DNA of 64,000 nt, taken from NCBI RefSeq assembly GCF_900115285.1, contig NZ_FOYW01000001.1, positions 286,376-350,375 of the forward strand. Reading direction: 5' to 3'. Under the pieces are notes generated by a model. The model worked only from the letters and a program-made list of their open reading frames with translations, did no database searches and had not been told where the DNA came from. The DNA comes from Marinobacter daqiaonensis (GTDB lineage: Bacteria > Pseudomonadota > Gammaproteobacteria > Pseudomonadales > Oleiphilaceae). This document shows positions 1-9,778 of the stretch, one piece after another (the stretch's first letter is position 1; each line of letters begins with the position of its first letter). Position numbers and translations under genes: made by a program.

Positions 1-111
1 GGCTCTGGGATGGCGGCCAACCTGCAGGAGCTGGCCTGCCAGCGAGGAGGTTTGCGCCTGCATCAGGCTGGCTTGCGCATGTTGGCAAGCCCCGCCACTG
101 TTGTGCTATAG
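1..111 (+). CDS. possible 3' end of an upstream gene (partial)
   Basis: The frame starting at base 1 is open for 36 codons and ends at a TAG at 109-111. It runs in from the left edge, so only a C-terminus could be present (ending LASPATVVL). The tail is rich in Leu and Arg. In related bacteria a lexA/sulA-type SOS cluster can lie upstream of topA, so this could be the end of such a gene, but the sequence alone does not show it. A chance open frame is equally possible. Confidence 0.3.
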   Translation, partial: GSGMAANLQELACQRGGLRLHQAGLRMLASPATVVL

Positions 112-275
112 CGTTACCAAAAATCAAATAATGGGTTGTCTTGACTTTGCTGACCCTGTAAAACAGTGCTCCTATGCGACCGGGCAAGGTGCAGTTGTTT
201 CTCCAGTGGCCTGATTTTATTTGCTCTTTGGCCATGCCTGTTTATTGATCACGTTCCAGGGGTAATGTCTCTGAT

Positions 276-2909
276 ATGGGTAAAAGTCTCGTTATCGTCG
301 AGTCGCCTGCCAAAGCGAAGACCATCAACAAGTATCTGGGTAACGATTACATCGTAAAATCCAGTGTTGGTCATATTCGTGACCTGCCGGTCAGCGGCAG
401 CGGCTCTACCACGGACCCGAAGGAGCGTGCCCGGCTGGCAGCCCAGACCCGGAAGATGGACCCGGAGGAGAAGGCTGCCTACAAGAAGCGCAAGGCCCGG
501 GAGCAACTTATTGCCCGCATGGGCGTGGATCCGGATCATGGCTGGCAGGCCCGCTATGAAATCCTGCCAGGGAAGGAAAAGGTGGTGAGTGAGCTCAAGC
601 GGCTCGCCAAGTCCGCCGATCATGTCTATCTGGCAACGGATCTTGACCGCGAGGGAGAGGCCATCGCCTGGCACCTGCGGGAAACTATCGGCGGCGATGA
701 TGAGAAATACCGGCGCGTCGTGTTCAACGAGATTACCAAGCGCGCCATCCAGTCGGCGTTTGAGGACCCGGGCAGTATCGACACCGATCGCGTCAACGCC
801 CAGCAGGCCAGACGTTTCCTCGACCGGGTGGTGGGCTACATGGTTTCGCCGCTGCTGTGGTCCAAGATCGCGAGGGGGCTCTCTGCCGGCCGGGTACAGT
901 CCGTGGCGGTGCGGCTGATCGTGGAGCGGGAAAAGGAAATCCGCAGTTTTGTGCCGGAAGAGTACTGGCAGCTCCATGCGGATCTGAAGAAGGCCGAGAG
1001 CCCGGTCCGCTTCGAGGTTACCCGGTACCAGGACAAGGGCTTCCGGCCCGAGAACGAAAAGCAGAGTAGGGCCCACGTCGAACGCCTGAAACAGGGTCAG
1101 TTCCGGGTGGCGAAGCGTGAAGACAAGCCCACGCGCTCACGTCCTTCCGCGCCTTTCATCACCTCGACGCTCCAGCAGGCGGCAAGCAACCGCATGGGCT
1201 TCACCGTCAAGAAAACCATGATGCTGGCCCAGCGGCTTTATGAGGCCGGTTACATCACCTATATGCGAACGGACTCCACCAACCTGAGCCAGGACGCTGT
1301 CAACTCCTGCCGGGAATACATCAATAAGCAATTCGGCCAGAAGTACCTTCCGGATTCACCCCGGGTGTATGGCAGCAAGGAAGGCGCCCAGGAGGCCCAC
1401 GAGGCGATACGGCCGACAGAAGTGACTCGCCGACCCAGCGATATCAGTGGGTTGGAGAAGGATGCTGAGAAACTGTATGACCTTATCTGGCGCCAGTTTA
1501 TCGCCTGCCAGATGGCGGATGCGGAATTCCTCAGCACCTCGGTTGTGGTGGCCAATGGCGACTACGAGTTGCGCACCCGTGGCCGCATCATCAAGTTCGA
1601 GGGCTTCCTGAAAGCCGCTCCCCAGTCTGCCAAGAAAGACGAGGATGTGGCGCTGCCCGATATCCAGGTGGACGAAATTCTGGATCTGGTCAAGCTGGAT
1701 CCGACCCAACACTTCACCAAGCCTGCGCCCCGGTACACGGAGGCAAGCCTGGTTAAGGAGCTGGAGAAGCAGGGCATTGGCCGTCCTTCCACCTACGCCT
1801 CGATCATTTCCACCATCCAGGACCGGGGCTATGTGCGGCTCCAGAATCGTCGTTTCTATGCCGAGAAAATGGGGGATATTGTTACCGGGCGTCTGACGGA
1901 ATCCTTCCCGAACCTGATGGACTACGACTTTACCGCGCGCATGGAAGACGAGCTGGACGAGATTGCCGAAGGGCAGGAGGACTGGAAAAAAGTACTCAAC
2001 GATTTTTACGCCCGTTTCCGGAAGCAGCTGGAAGAGGCTGAAAAGCCGGAAGAGGGGATGCGCAGCAACACGCCCACGGAAACCGACATTCCCTGTCCCA
2101 GTTGCGGGCGCAACATGCAGATTCGGGTTGCCAGTACCGGGGTATTCCTGGGGTGTTCCGGTTACTCGCTGCCGCCGAAAGAACGCTGCAAGACCACCAT
2201 TAACCTCGTCCCCGGTGACGAGGTGGTCAGCGCTGATGACGATGTGGAGGGCGAGGGCGAAAGCCGGCTCCTTCGCAAGAAGCGCCGTTGCCCGAAATGC
2301 GGTACGGCGATGGACAGCTATCTCATCGACGAAAAGCGCAAGCTGCATATTTGCGGCAATAATCCCGACTGCTCGGGGTACGAAGTGGAGGAGGGCAGTT
2401 TCCGCATCAAGGGTTATGAAGGCCCGACCCTGGAATGCGATAAATGCGGTGCCGAGATGCAGCTGAAAACCGGCCGTTTCGGCAAGTACTTCGGCTGCAC
2501 CAATCCCGACTGCAAGAACACCCGCAAGCTCCTCAAAAGCGGCGAGCCGGCACCTCCCAAGATGGATCCGGTACCCATGCCGGAGTTGAAGTGCGAGAAG
2601 GTGGACGATACCTACGTGCTGAGGGACGGTGCCTCCGGCCTGTTCCTTGCGGCCAGCAAGTTCCCCAAGAACCGCGAGACCCGGCCGCCCCTGGTGAAGG
2701 AGATCAAGCCGCACCGCAAGGAAATCGACCCGAAGTACGATTTCCTGATGGACGCGCCTGAAAAGGATCCGGACGGCAACCCCACGGTGATCCGCTACAG
2801 CCGCAAGACCAAGGAGCAGTACGTCATGTCCGAAAAGGACGGCAAGGCGACGGGCTGGTCCGCCTGGTACGAGAACGGCCGCTGGATTCCGCAGGACAAG
2901 CGTAAATAA
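276..2909 (+). CDS. topA: DNA topoisomerase I
   Basis: Type IA topoisomerase that relaxes negative supercoils through a transient 5'-phosphotyrosine bond. The 877-aa protein opens with the TOPRIM segment ([15 protein letters not shown]) and has the TOPRIM acidic motif in [10 protein letters not shown]. The catalytic tyrosine lies in YITYMRTDS at about residue 329. Three C-terminal four-cysteine zinc-ribbon modules begin [16 protein letters not shown] and CDKCGAEM, followed by a basic tail. Length and domain order match E. coli TopA (865 aa). The gene stands alone and ends before a large palindromic repeat that separates it from a convergent dehydrogenase gene. Confidence 0.98.
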   Translation: MGKSLVIVESPAKAKTINKYLGNDYIVKSSVGHIRDLPVSGSGSTTDPKERARLAAQTRKMDPEEKAAYKKRKAREQLIARMGVDPDHGWQARYEILPGKEKVVSELKRLAKSADHVYLATDLDREGEAIAWHLRETIGGDDEKYRRVVFNEITKRAIQSAFEDPGSIDTDRVNAQQARRFLDRVVGYMVSPLLWSKIARGLSAGRVQSVAVRLIVEREKEIRSFVPEEYWQLHADLKKAESPVRFEVTRYQDKGFRPENEKQSRAHVERLKQGQFRVAKREDKPTRSRPSAPFITSTLQQAASNRMGFTVKKTMMLAQRLYEAGYITYMRTDSTNLSQDAVNSCREYINKQFGQKYLPDSPRVYGSKEGAQEAHEAIRPTEVTRRPSDISGLEKDAEKLYDLIWRQFIACQMADAEFLSTSVVVANGDYELRTRGRIIKFEGFLKAAPQSAKKDEDVALPDIQVDEILDLVKLDPTQHFTKPAPRYTEASLVKELEKQGIGRPSTYASIISTIQDRGYVRLQNRRFYAEKMGDIVTGRLTESFPNLMDYDFTARMEDELDEIAEGQEDWKKVLNDFYARFRKQLEEAEKPEEGMRSNTPTETDIPCPSCGRNMQIRVASTGVFLGCSGYSLPPKERCKTTINLVPGDEVVSADDDVEGEGESRLLRKKRRCPKCGTAMDSYLIDEKRKLHICGNNPDCSGYEVEEGSFRIKGYEGPTLECDKCGAEMQLKTGRFGKYFGCTNPDCKNTRKLLKSGEPAPPKMDPVPMPELKCEKVDDTYVLRDGASGLFLAASKFPKNRETRPPLVKEIKPHRKEIDPKYDFLMDAPEKDPDGNPTVIRYSRKTKEQYVMSEKDGKATGWSAWYENGRWIPQDKRK

Positions 2910-2917
2910 TAGGATTT

Positions 2918-3167
2918 GCCACGGAATTCACGGAAGAACACGGAAAAAAGACTGAAAAGATTCTTTGGCCGCGGAAACCGCGGAAGGACGCGGAAAAAGA
3001 CTAGTACCGAAGAACGTTGCTGCGAACACTCCCTTACGGAAAAGACGAGAGTTTTTCGTGGTTGTTCGCGCCGTCCCTGGCTCTTCTTTCTCTTTTACTT
3101 CCGCGTTTTTCCGCGGATTCCGCGGCTATAAAAGCATTTTTCCGTGTCCTTCCGTGGATTCCGTGGC
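2918..3167. repeat. nested palindromic ACGGAA/GCGGAA repeat, locus 1
   Basis: Four related 28-30 nt units occupy the gap between two convergent genes. Units at 2918-2947 (ACGGAA three times, 9-10 nt apart) and 2968-2997 (GCGGAA three times) face inverted units at 3099-3126 and 3138-3167. The outer unit pairs with the outer inverted unit (28 of 30 bases) and the inner with the inner (25 of 28). The A-type matches only the T-type partner and the G-type only the C-type partner. The result is a two-layer stem enclosing about 100 nt. It may act as a bidirectional terminator. A relative lies at 29671-29883. Confidence 0.85.
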
Positions 3168-3174
3168 TAAACAA

Positions 3175-4044
3175 TCATTTGGCCCGTAACCGCTGGATCA
3201 GGGAAGAGGTATCCCAGCGTCGGCCGCCCATGTCCTGGACGTCGGCGTAGAACTGATCCACCAGGGCCGCCACGGGGAGTTTGGCGCCGTTGCGGCGGGC
3301 CTCCTCAAGGCAGATGGCCAGGTCCTTGCGCATCCAGTCCACGGCGAAACCGTGGTCGAACTCCCCTCCGATCATGGTGGCCGAGCGATTGTCCATCTGC
3401 CAGGACTGTGCCGCCCCCTTGGAAATCACGTCGATGACCCGCTTCGGGTCCAGCTCTGCCTGTTCCGCGAAGTGAATCGCTTCCGAAAGACCCTGCACCA
3501 GGCCCGCTATGGCAATCTGGTTGACCATCTTGGTTTTCTGTCCGCTGCCCGGCGGTCCCATCAGGTTCAGTGCCTTGGCGTAAAGGCTGAGAGTCTTCTC
3601 CACCCTGTGAAAGGCCTCGTCATTGCCGCCGCACATGATGGTTAGCTGGCCCTTCTCGGCGCCCTGCTGGCCCCCGGAAACCGGGGCATCCAGAAAGTGC
3701 TGGCCTGCGCTGACGGCTGCGGCTGACAGCTCCTCGGCGATGCCTGCCGACGCGGTTGTGTGATCCACCAGAATGGCCCCTCGGGGAGCGTTGGCAATGA
3801 TGCCGCCATCACCATAATAGACCTCCCGAAGGTCCGGGTCAGCGCCAACGCAGGTCAGCACCACGTCGGCGTTTTCGACGACCTTGGCAATGGTGTCACT
3901 GGCTTCGCCATCGTACTCCCTGACCCATTGCCTGGTTTTCTCCGGATTGCGGTTCCACACCCTGACGGTCAGCCCGGCTCTGGCCAGGTGCCCGGCCATG
4001 GGGTAGCCCATCACGCCGAGGCCGATAAATGCCATGTTCTTCAT
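3175..4044 (-). CDS. NAD(P)-dependent beta-hydroxyacid dehydrogenase (3-hydroxyisobutyrate dehydrogenase family)
   Basis: A 289-aa member of the 3-hydroxyisobutyrate / tartronate-semialdehyde reductase family, which oxidises beta-hydroxyacids with NAD(P). It has the N-terminal Rossmann motif GLGVMGYPMAGHLARAG, the substrate-binding stretch DAPVSGGQQGAEKG, and the catalytic lysine region GSGQKTKMVNQ. The start is placed at 4044 because a GGAGA sequence lies 7 nt upstream on the minus strand; an in-frame upstream ATG at 4089 would add 15 residues with no family similarity. Valine catabolism is the classic role (MmsB), but no other valine-degradation gene is nearby, so the substrate is unknown. 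Confidence 0.85.
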   Translation of the reverse strand: MKNMAFIGLGVMGYPMAGHLARAGLTVRVWNRNPEKTRQWVREYDGEASDTIAKVVENADVVLTCVGADPDLREVYYGDGGIIANAPRGAILVDHTTASAGIAEELSAAAVSAGQHFLDAPVSGGQQGAEKGQLTIMCGGNDEAFHRVEKTLSLYAKALNLMGPPGSGQKTKMVNQIAIAGLVQGLSEAIHFAEQAELDPKRVIDVISKGAAQSWQMDNRSATMIGGEFDHGFAVDWMRKDLAICLEEARRNGAKLPVAALVDQFYADVQDMGGRRWDTSSLIQRLRAK

Positions 4045-4148
4045 CTGGTGTTCTCCAGTCGACAGCTTGTTTTGCGGGAAAGGTAACAATGATTACAGAA
4101 CCGTGAAGTATGTTAAAGGTGCTGGGTGTCGCGGCAACCTCCGGAAAT

Positions 4149-4195
4149 TGGGGTCAGACCCTATTTTCTCTTCGAGAAAAATGGGTCTGACCCCA
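4149..4195. repeat. REP-like palindrome with TTCG loop
   Basis: An almost perfect inverted repeat: TGGGGTCAGACCC at 4149-4161 pairs with its complement at 4183-4195, and the inner ATTTTCTC pairs with AGAAAAAT around a TTCG loop, leaving one bulged T. GGGGTCAGACCC palindromes are widespread dispersed repeats in proteobacteria, often linked to REP-associated (RAYT-type) transposases. Only this copy is seen in the window and no such transposase is present. Confidence 0.7.
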
Positions 4196-4405
4196 TGTGT
4201 ACCAAGGTCACGCTGTCTTTCGAGGTCGTCAAATGTCTGGGACGCGACGGTGGATGGGGGGGGATCTTTCAGAGCAGGGGCATGGATGCCCCGGAGCAAG
4301 GCCGGTCCAGGGAGGGGCCGTGAATTGCGGCGGCGAAAGACTTCCCCCGCCACCGGCGCGTCTTTCTCCGCCGTTCAGGGAGTCCTGATTTACACTGTAT
4401 GCATC

Positions 4406-4434
4406 AAAAAAAGGCCGCTGGAATCCAGCGGCCC
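4406..4434 (-). terminator. intrinsic terminator of gltA
   Basis: On the minus strand, about 30 nt after the gltA stop, GGCCGCTGG pairs with CCAGCGGCC around a 3-nt loop and is followed by seven T residues: a classic Rho-independent terminator. Confidence 0.9.
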
Positions 4435-4463
4435 TTCTGTACGGTCCTGCAGGGCAGGCTACA

Positions 4464-5741
<1,278 letters not shown>

Positions 5742-5806
5742 GGTGCTCTCCTGTTATCAGCGATAGAGGCGCGGGAAGGCGCGTATTATTAACAAACCGG
5801 CGGCAA

Positions 5807-5834
5807 AATATAGGGTGTTGGCTTTTTTTGTCAA
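5807..5834 (-). promoter_or_regulatory. sigma-70 promoter of gltA
   Basis: On the minus strand TTGACA (5834-5829) and TATATT (5812-5807) are separated by 16 nt, giving a near-consensus promoter about 60 nt upstream of the gltA start codon. Confidence 0.8.
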
Positions 5835-5969
5835 TGCGCGACGGGATAAAACCTGATTTTACAATCCGGCCATGATACCGGAAAGTGAGGCTGATTGGAG
5901 GCCTCGCTCCGTCGAAAAGTATACGGTACGGTCCCTCCGGGACATTCTGTCATGTTTGGCTAGAGGCTT

Positions 5970-5985
5970 TTGACGTTTTTGTCAA
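5970..5985. promoter_or_regulatory. inverted repeat in the gltA-sdhC divergent region
   Basis: TTGAC and GTCAA form an inverted repeat around a 6-nt centre. It lies about 140 bp upstream of the gltA -35 and 60 bp upstream of the sdh -35. It could be an operator for a regulator shared by both TCA operons, or a chance match. Confidence 0.35.
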
Positions 5986-6042
5986 TCATCCCAATAGCGC
6001 ACCGTATGGCCTGTCCTGACAGTGTTTTACCGCCTTGCCGGT

Positions 6043-6071
6043 TTGTAATTCCGGGGGGCACTCCTTATAAT
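6043..6071 (+). promoter_or_regulatory. sigma-70 promoter of sdhCDAB
   Basis: TTGTAA (6043-6048) and a perfect TATAAT (6066-6071) are spaced by 17 nt. Transcription would start near 6078, leaving a leader of about 175 nt before sdhC. No stable hairpin was recognised in that leader. Confidence 0.7.
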
Positions 6072-6253
6072 CCCTAGCCCGGAAACGGGGACAAACCAGA
6101 GCCCGAACGCCTGCAACGACGTTTGCGGTAATGTGCTCCCTCCCGAGTTGCCTGTGCCGATACAACGGCGTACCGACACGGTCATCACTTCATACCAACC
6201 ATCCGCCCCGGCCCCGCCGGAAGCGCGGAGCAAAAAGAGAGTGTGAGAGCGCT

Positions 6254-6631
6254 GTGAATAGCAAACGACCAGTAAATCTCGATCTCGGCAAGTTTCATTT
6301 TCCGCTACCTGCCATAACCTCCATCCTGCACCGGATCAGCGGCGTCATCATGTTTGTTGGTGTTGCCTTTCTGCTCTATGGTCTGGACCTTTCCCTGTCC
6401 GGGGAGGCTGGCTTCAACCGGGTCAATGAACTGCTGGACAGCTTCCTGGCGAAGCTGATTATCTGGGGCATTCTGTCAGCCCTTCTGTTCCACCTGGTGG
6501 CTGGGATCAAGCATCTGTTAATGGATATGGGGATTGGTGAGGAGCTTGAGAGTGGACGTCTCGCTGCCAAGTTGACAGTGGTTATTTCGGTGATTCTGAT
6601 TATTCTCGCGGGAGCATGGGTATGGCTGTAG
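6254..6631 (+). CDS. sdhC: succinate dehydrogenase cytochrome b556 subunit
   Basis: Membrane anchor subunit of complex II that helps bind haem b and ubiquinone. The 125-aa protein starts VNSKRPVNLDLGKFHFPLPA and continues SILHRISGV, the conserved SdhC beginning. It has three hydrophobic helices. The start is set at GTG 6254 because family homology begins there; the frame is open back to an ATG at 6131, but that extension looks like leader. The next gene starts 10 nt before its stop, indicating translational coupling. Confidence 0.93.
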   Translation: MNSKRPVNLDLGKFHFPLPAITSILHRISGVIMFVGVAFLLYGLDLSLSGEAGFNRVNELLDSFLAKLIIWGILSALLFHLVAGIKHLLMDMGIGEELESGRLAAKLTVVISVILIILAGAWVWL

Positions 6632-6969
6632 ATAGCGTAACTAACCTTGGTCGCAGTGGTGTCTACGACTGGATGGTCCAGCGCGTAAGCGCCTACGTAT
6701 TGGCACTGTACACGCTTTTCCTGTTTGGCTTCATGCTCACCACGGACGTCGACTACGAAGCATGGGCAGGCCTGTTCAGTCAGACCTGGTTCCGCATGTT
6801 CAGCCTCGGTACGCTGCTTGCGCTCGGTGGTCATGCCTGGGTAGGCCTTTGGACCGTTTCCACCGACTACATCAAGGCGACCCTGCCGCGCTTCCTGGTC
6901 CAGGCAGCCTGTGGCACCGTCATGTTCGTATATGTCGTCTGGGGCATTCAGATTCTTTGGGGGCTTTAA
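6622..6969 (+). CDS. sdhD: succinate dehydrogenase hydrophobic membrane anchor subunit
   Basis: Second membrane subunit of succinate:ubiquinone oxidoreductase, 115 aa with three predicted transmembrane helices. Recognisable features are SGVYDWMVQRVSAYVLALY near the N-terminus (quinone-site region) and HAWVGLWTVSTDYIK with the candidate haem-ligand histidine. The ATG at 6622 is preferred over 6616 because GGAG at 6611-6614 then has a normal 7-nt spacing. It overlaps sdhC and is followed 3 nt later by sdhA. Confidence 0.93.
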   Translation: MAVDSVTNLGRSGVYDWMVQRVSAYVLALYTLFLFGFMLTTDVDYEAWAGLFSQTWFRMFSLGTLLALGGHAWVGLWTVSTDYIKATLPRFLVQAACGTVMFVYVVWGIQILWGL

Positions 6970-6972
6970 TCG

Positions 6973-8745
6973 ATGGGTAACATCAAGACCATTTCCTACG
7001 ACGCCATTGTTATCGGTGGTGGTGGTTCCGGCATGCGCGCCGCGCTTCAGCTGACCGAGACCGGTGTCAATACCGCCTGTATTACCAAGGTTTTTCCGAC
7101 CCGCTCCCATACCGTTTCCGCCCAGGGCGGCATCACCTGTGCCATTGCGAGCGCCGACCCCAATGACGACTGGCGCTGGCACATGTATGACACCGTCAAG
7201 GGCTCCGACTACATCGGTGACCAGGACGCGATCGAGTACATGTGTTCTGTCGGTCCTCAGGCGGTTTTCGAGCTTGAACACATGGGCCTGCCTTTCTCCC
7301 GTACCGAGCAGGGCCGCATCTACCAGCGTCCGTTCGGCGGTCAGTCCAAAGACTATGGCAAGGGCGGTCAGGCCGCCCGTACCTGTGCCGCTGCTGACCG
7401 GACAGGGCATGCGCTGCTGCACACCCTCTACCAGGCGAACCTGAAGGGTGGCACCACCTTCCTTAACGAGTGGTACGCGGTCGACCTGGTCAAAAACAGC
7501 AAAAACCAGGTGGTTGGTGTCGTCGCCATCGAGATCGAGACTGGCGAAGTTGCCTACATCAAGGCCAAGGCCACGGTTCTGGCCACAGGTGGCGCGGGCC
7601 GTATCTATGCTTCCACCACCAACGCCCTGATCAATACCGGTGACGGTGTCGGCATGGCCCTGCGGGCCGGTTTCCCGGTTCAGGACATGGAGATGTGGCA
7701 GTTCCATCCCACCGGTATCCATGGCGCCGGCACCCTGGTGACCGAAGGATGTCGTGGTGAGGGTGGCTACCTGATCAACTCCGAGGGTGAGCGCTTCATG
7801 GAGCGTTATGCCCCCAACGCGAAGGACCTTGCCGGCCGTGACGTTGTGGCACGTTCCATGGTTCTGGAAATTCTGGAAGGCCGTGGCTGTGGTCCGGACA
7901 AGGATCACGTTCTGCTCAAGCTGGACCATCTGGGCGAAGAGACGCTGAATCTGCGTCTGCCGGGCATCTGTGAGCTTTCCCGCACCTTTGCCCATGTTGA
8001 CCCGGTGAAGGAGCCGATTCCGGTTGTTCCCACCTGTCACTACATGATGGGCGGTATTCCCACCAACGTGGGGGGGCAGGCCCTGACCGTGGACGAGAAC
8101 GGTAAGGACCACCCCATCGAGGGTCTGTTCGCCTGTGGCGAGGCAGCCTGTGTGTCAGTGCATGGCGCCAACCGCCTGGGTGGTAACTCCCTGCTGGATC
8201 TGGTGGTATTCGGTCGCGCTGCCGGTCTTCACATCGAGCAGATGCTCCGTGAAGGGTTCGAAACGGACATTGCGACCGAGGAAGAGATCCAGAAGGCCAT
8301 GGCCCGCGTTGACCGCCTGAACAACACCGAAGAGGGCGAGGACGTGGCGAAGGTCCGTAAGGATCTTCAGAACTGCATGCAGCTGTACTTCGGTGTATTC
8401 CGTGACGGCGACAGCATGGACAAGGGTCTCAAGCAGCTGGACGAGATCGGCGAGCGGGTTCGCAAGACCAGGCTGGCGGATCGCAGCAACGCCTTCAACA
8501 CCGCCCGTATCGAGGCGCTGGAGCTGGACAACCTGTACGAAGTCGCCTACGCAACCGCGGTTTCCGCTGTTGAGCGCAGGGAAAGCCGTGGTGCCCATGC
8601 CCGTAACGACTACACCGAGCGTGACGACGAGAACTGGCTGAAGCACTCCGTGTACTTCCCGCTTGAGAAGCGGGTGGGCAAGCGTGATGTGAATTTCGCG
8701 CCGAAGACGGTGCCGACGTTCGAGCCGAAAATCCGGACTTACTGA
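6973..8745 (+). CDS. sdhA: succinate dehydrogenase flavoprotein subunit
   Basis: Catalytic subunit that oxidises succinate to fumarate with covalently bound FAD. The 590-aa protein has the dinucleotide motif [15 protein letters not shown], the flavinylation site at His46 in [11 protein letters not shown], and the active-site segments FHPTGI and [11 protein letters not shown]. Length equals that of E. coli SdhA (588 aa). It sits in sdhCDAB order, so the product docks with SdhB at the inner membrane. Confidence 0.98.
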   Translation: MGNIKTISYDAIVIGGGGSGMRAALQLTETGVNTACITKVFPTRSHTVSAQGGITCAIASADPNDDWRWHMYDTVKGSDYIGDQDAIEYMCSVGPQAVFELEHMGLPFSRTEQGRIYQRPFGGQSKDYGKGGQAARTCAAADRTGHALLHTLYQANLKGGTTFLNEWYAVDLVKNSKNQVVGVVAIEIETGEVAYIKAKATVLATGGAGRIYASTTNALINTGDGVGMALRAGFPVQDMEMWQFHPTGIHGAGTLVTEGCRGEGGYLINSEGERFMERYAPNAKDLAGRDVVARSMVLEILEGRGCGPDKDHVLLKLDHLGEETLNLRLPGICELSRTFAHVDPVKEPIPVVPTCHYMMGGIPTNVGGQALTVDENGKDHPIEGLFACGEAACVSVHGANRLGGNSLLDLVVFGRAAGLHIEQMLREGFETDIATEEEIQKAMARVDRLNNTEEGEDVAKVRKDLQNCMQLYFGVFRDGDSMDKGLKQLDEIGERVRKTRLADRSNAFNTARIEALELDNLYEVAYATAVSAVERRESRGAHARNDYTERDDENWLKHSVYFPLEKRVGKRDVNFAPKTVPTFEPKIRTY

Positions 8746-8759
8746 GGGGGATTCAAGAC

Positions 8760-9464
8760 ATGTTGGTAAGCCTTTACCGTTACAACCCGGAAACTGACAG
8801 TGCCCCTTACATGCAGGACGTGGAAGTGGAGATTCCGGAAGGCAGGGACCTGATGGTGCTCGACGTTCTGAGCATGCTCAAGGAGCGGGACCCTTCCGTT
8901 GCCTATCGCCGGTCCTGCCGCGAGGGCGTTTGTGGTTCCGACGGCATGAACATGAATGGCCGCAACGGCCTTGCCTGTATCACGCCGGTATCCGACGTGC
9001 TCAAGAACAACAAGCTGGTTCTCCGCCCATTACCGGGTCTGCCGGTGATCCGGGATCTGGTGGTCGACATGAACATCTTCTACCGGCAGTACGAGAGCAT
9101 CAAGCCGTACCTGATCAACAACTCCCCGGAGCCGGCCATCGAGCGGCTCCAGTCTCCGGAAGACCGGGAGAAACTGGACGGATTGTACGAGTGCATTCTC
9201 TGCGCCTGCTGCTCCACGGCCTGTCCCTCCTTCTGGTGGAACCCGGATAAGTTCGTTGGTCCGGCCGGCCTGTTGCAGGCCTATCGGTTCCTGGCCGACA
9301 GCCGCGATACCGCCCAGGACGAGCGCCTGTCCGATCTGGATGATCCGTTCAGCGTATTCCGTTGCCGCGGCATCATGAACTGTGTCAGTGTCTGCCCGAA
9401 GGGGCTGAACCCGACCCGGGCCATCGGCCATATCCGCAACCTGCTGTTGCAGCGGGCAACCTGA
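8760..9464 (+). CDS. sdhB: succinate dehydrogenase iron-sulfur subunit
   Basis: Electron-transfer subunit linking FAD in SdhA to quinone in SdhCD. The 234-aa protein carries the [2Fe-2S] ligands in SCREGVCGSDGMNMNGRN plus Cys73. Cys53, Cys58 and Cys73, with Asp61, match the E. coli Cys/Asp ligand pattern. The [4Fe-4S]/[3Fe-4S] ligands lie in CILCACCSTACPS and CRGIMNCVSVCPKGLNP. It is the last sdh gene; a 314-nt structured gap separates it from sucA. Confidence 0.98.
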   Translation: MLVSLYRYNPETDSAPYMQDVEVEIPEGRDLMVLDVLSMLKERDPSVAYRRSCREGVCGSDGMNMNGRNGLACITPVSDVLKNNKLVLRPLPGLPVIRDLVVDMNIFYRQYESIKPYLINNSPEPAIERLQSPEDREKLDGLYECILCACCSTACPSFWWNPDKFVGPAGLLQAYRFLADSRDTAQDERLSDLDDPFSVFRCRGIMNCVSVCPKGLNPTRAIGHIRNLLLQRAT

Positions 9465-9507
9465 TCAGCGGTTTTCTGTAATACCGCTATACTGTTCTGG
9501 AAATGTT

Positions 9508-9626
9508 GGCCCCCGGCTCGCATACCGCCTGACCACACAGCCTTCTACCAAAGGCGCATTGGCAGGCGGGGGCCGGTAGGGCATCCTACGGAGCCGCAGT
9601 GGGCGCCCAAAAAGCTCCCCTGCGGC
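9508..9626 (+). ncRNA. structured leader of sucA (candidate cis-regulatory RNA)
   Basis: Three consecutive hairpins lie in the 314-nt gap before sucA. The first is GGCCCCCG (9508-9515) with CGGGGGCC (9567-9574). The second is GTAGG-GCAT-CCTAC (9576-9589). The third is GCCGCAG (9593-9599) with CTGCGGC (9620-9626). An alternative pairing of CCGCCTG (9525-9531) with CAGGCGG (9563-9569) overlaps the first stem and could make it switchable. Cis-regulatory motifs named sucA-II and sucC are known upstream of these genes in Pseudomonas; membership here is unverified. Confidence 0.5.
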
Positions 9627-9778
9627 CCGATTCATTACAAAAACCACTGGGGAACGGAGAACATCCGTGAGCATTGTGGTGGCAGCAGTCGATCCCGTAA
9701 AAACCCGTATTGACTGTGACATACCCCTGGCCGACCATAGTGGGCTCCCCCGCACCAGTCCAAGGTGAGCTATTCAAA

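Larger units (their letters stand above)
4045..4463. other. intergenic region between the hydroxyacid dehydrogenase and gltA
   Basis: About 420 bp upstream of the minus-strand dehydrogenase and downstream of gltA. It contains the REP-like palindrome (4149-4195) and the gltA terminator (4406-4434). The rest (4196-4400) is G-rich, including a run of eight G residues near 4256, and shows no convincing gene. Confidence 0.6.

Noticed and set aside
2918..3167. CRISPR-like array in the topA downstream repeats
   Set aside because: Units are inverted, not direct, spacing is irregular and there are no unique spacers of constant length or cas genes.
6376..8112. 578-codon minus-strand open frame opposite sdhA/sdhCD
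   Set aside because: It is the mirror of highly conserved sdh genes; GC-rich codon bias keeps antisense frames open. No similarity or ribosome site.
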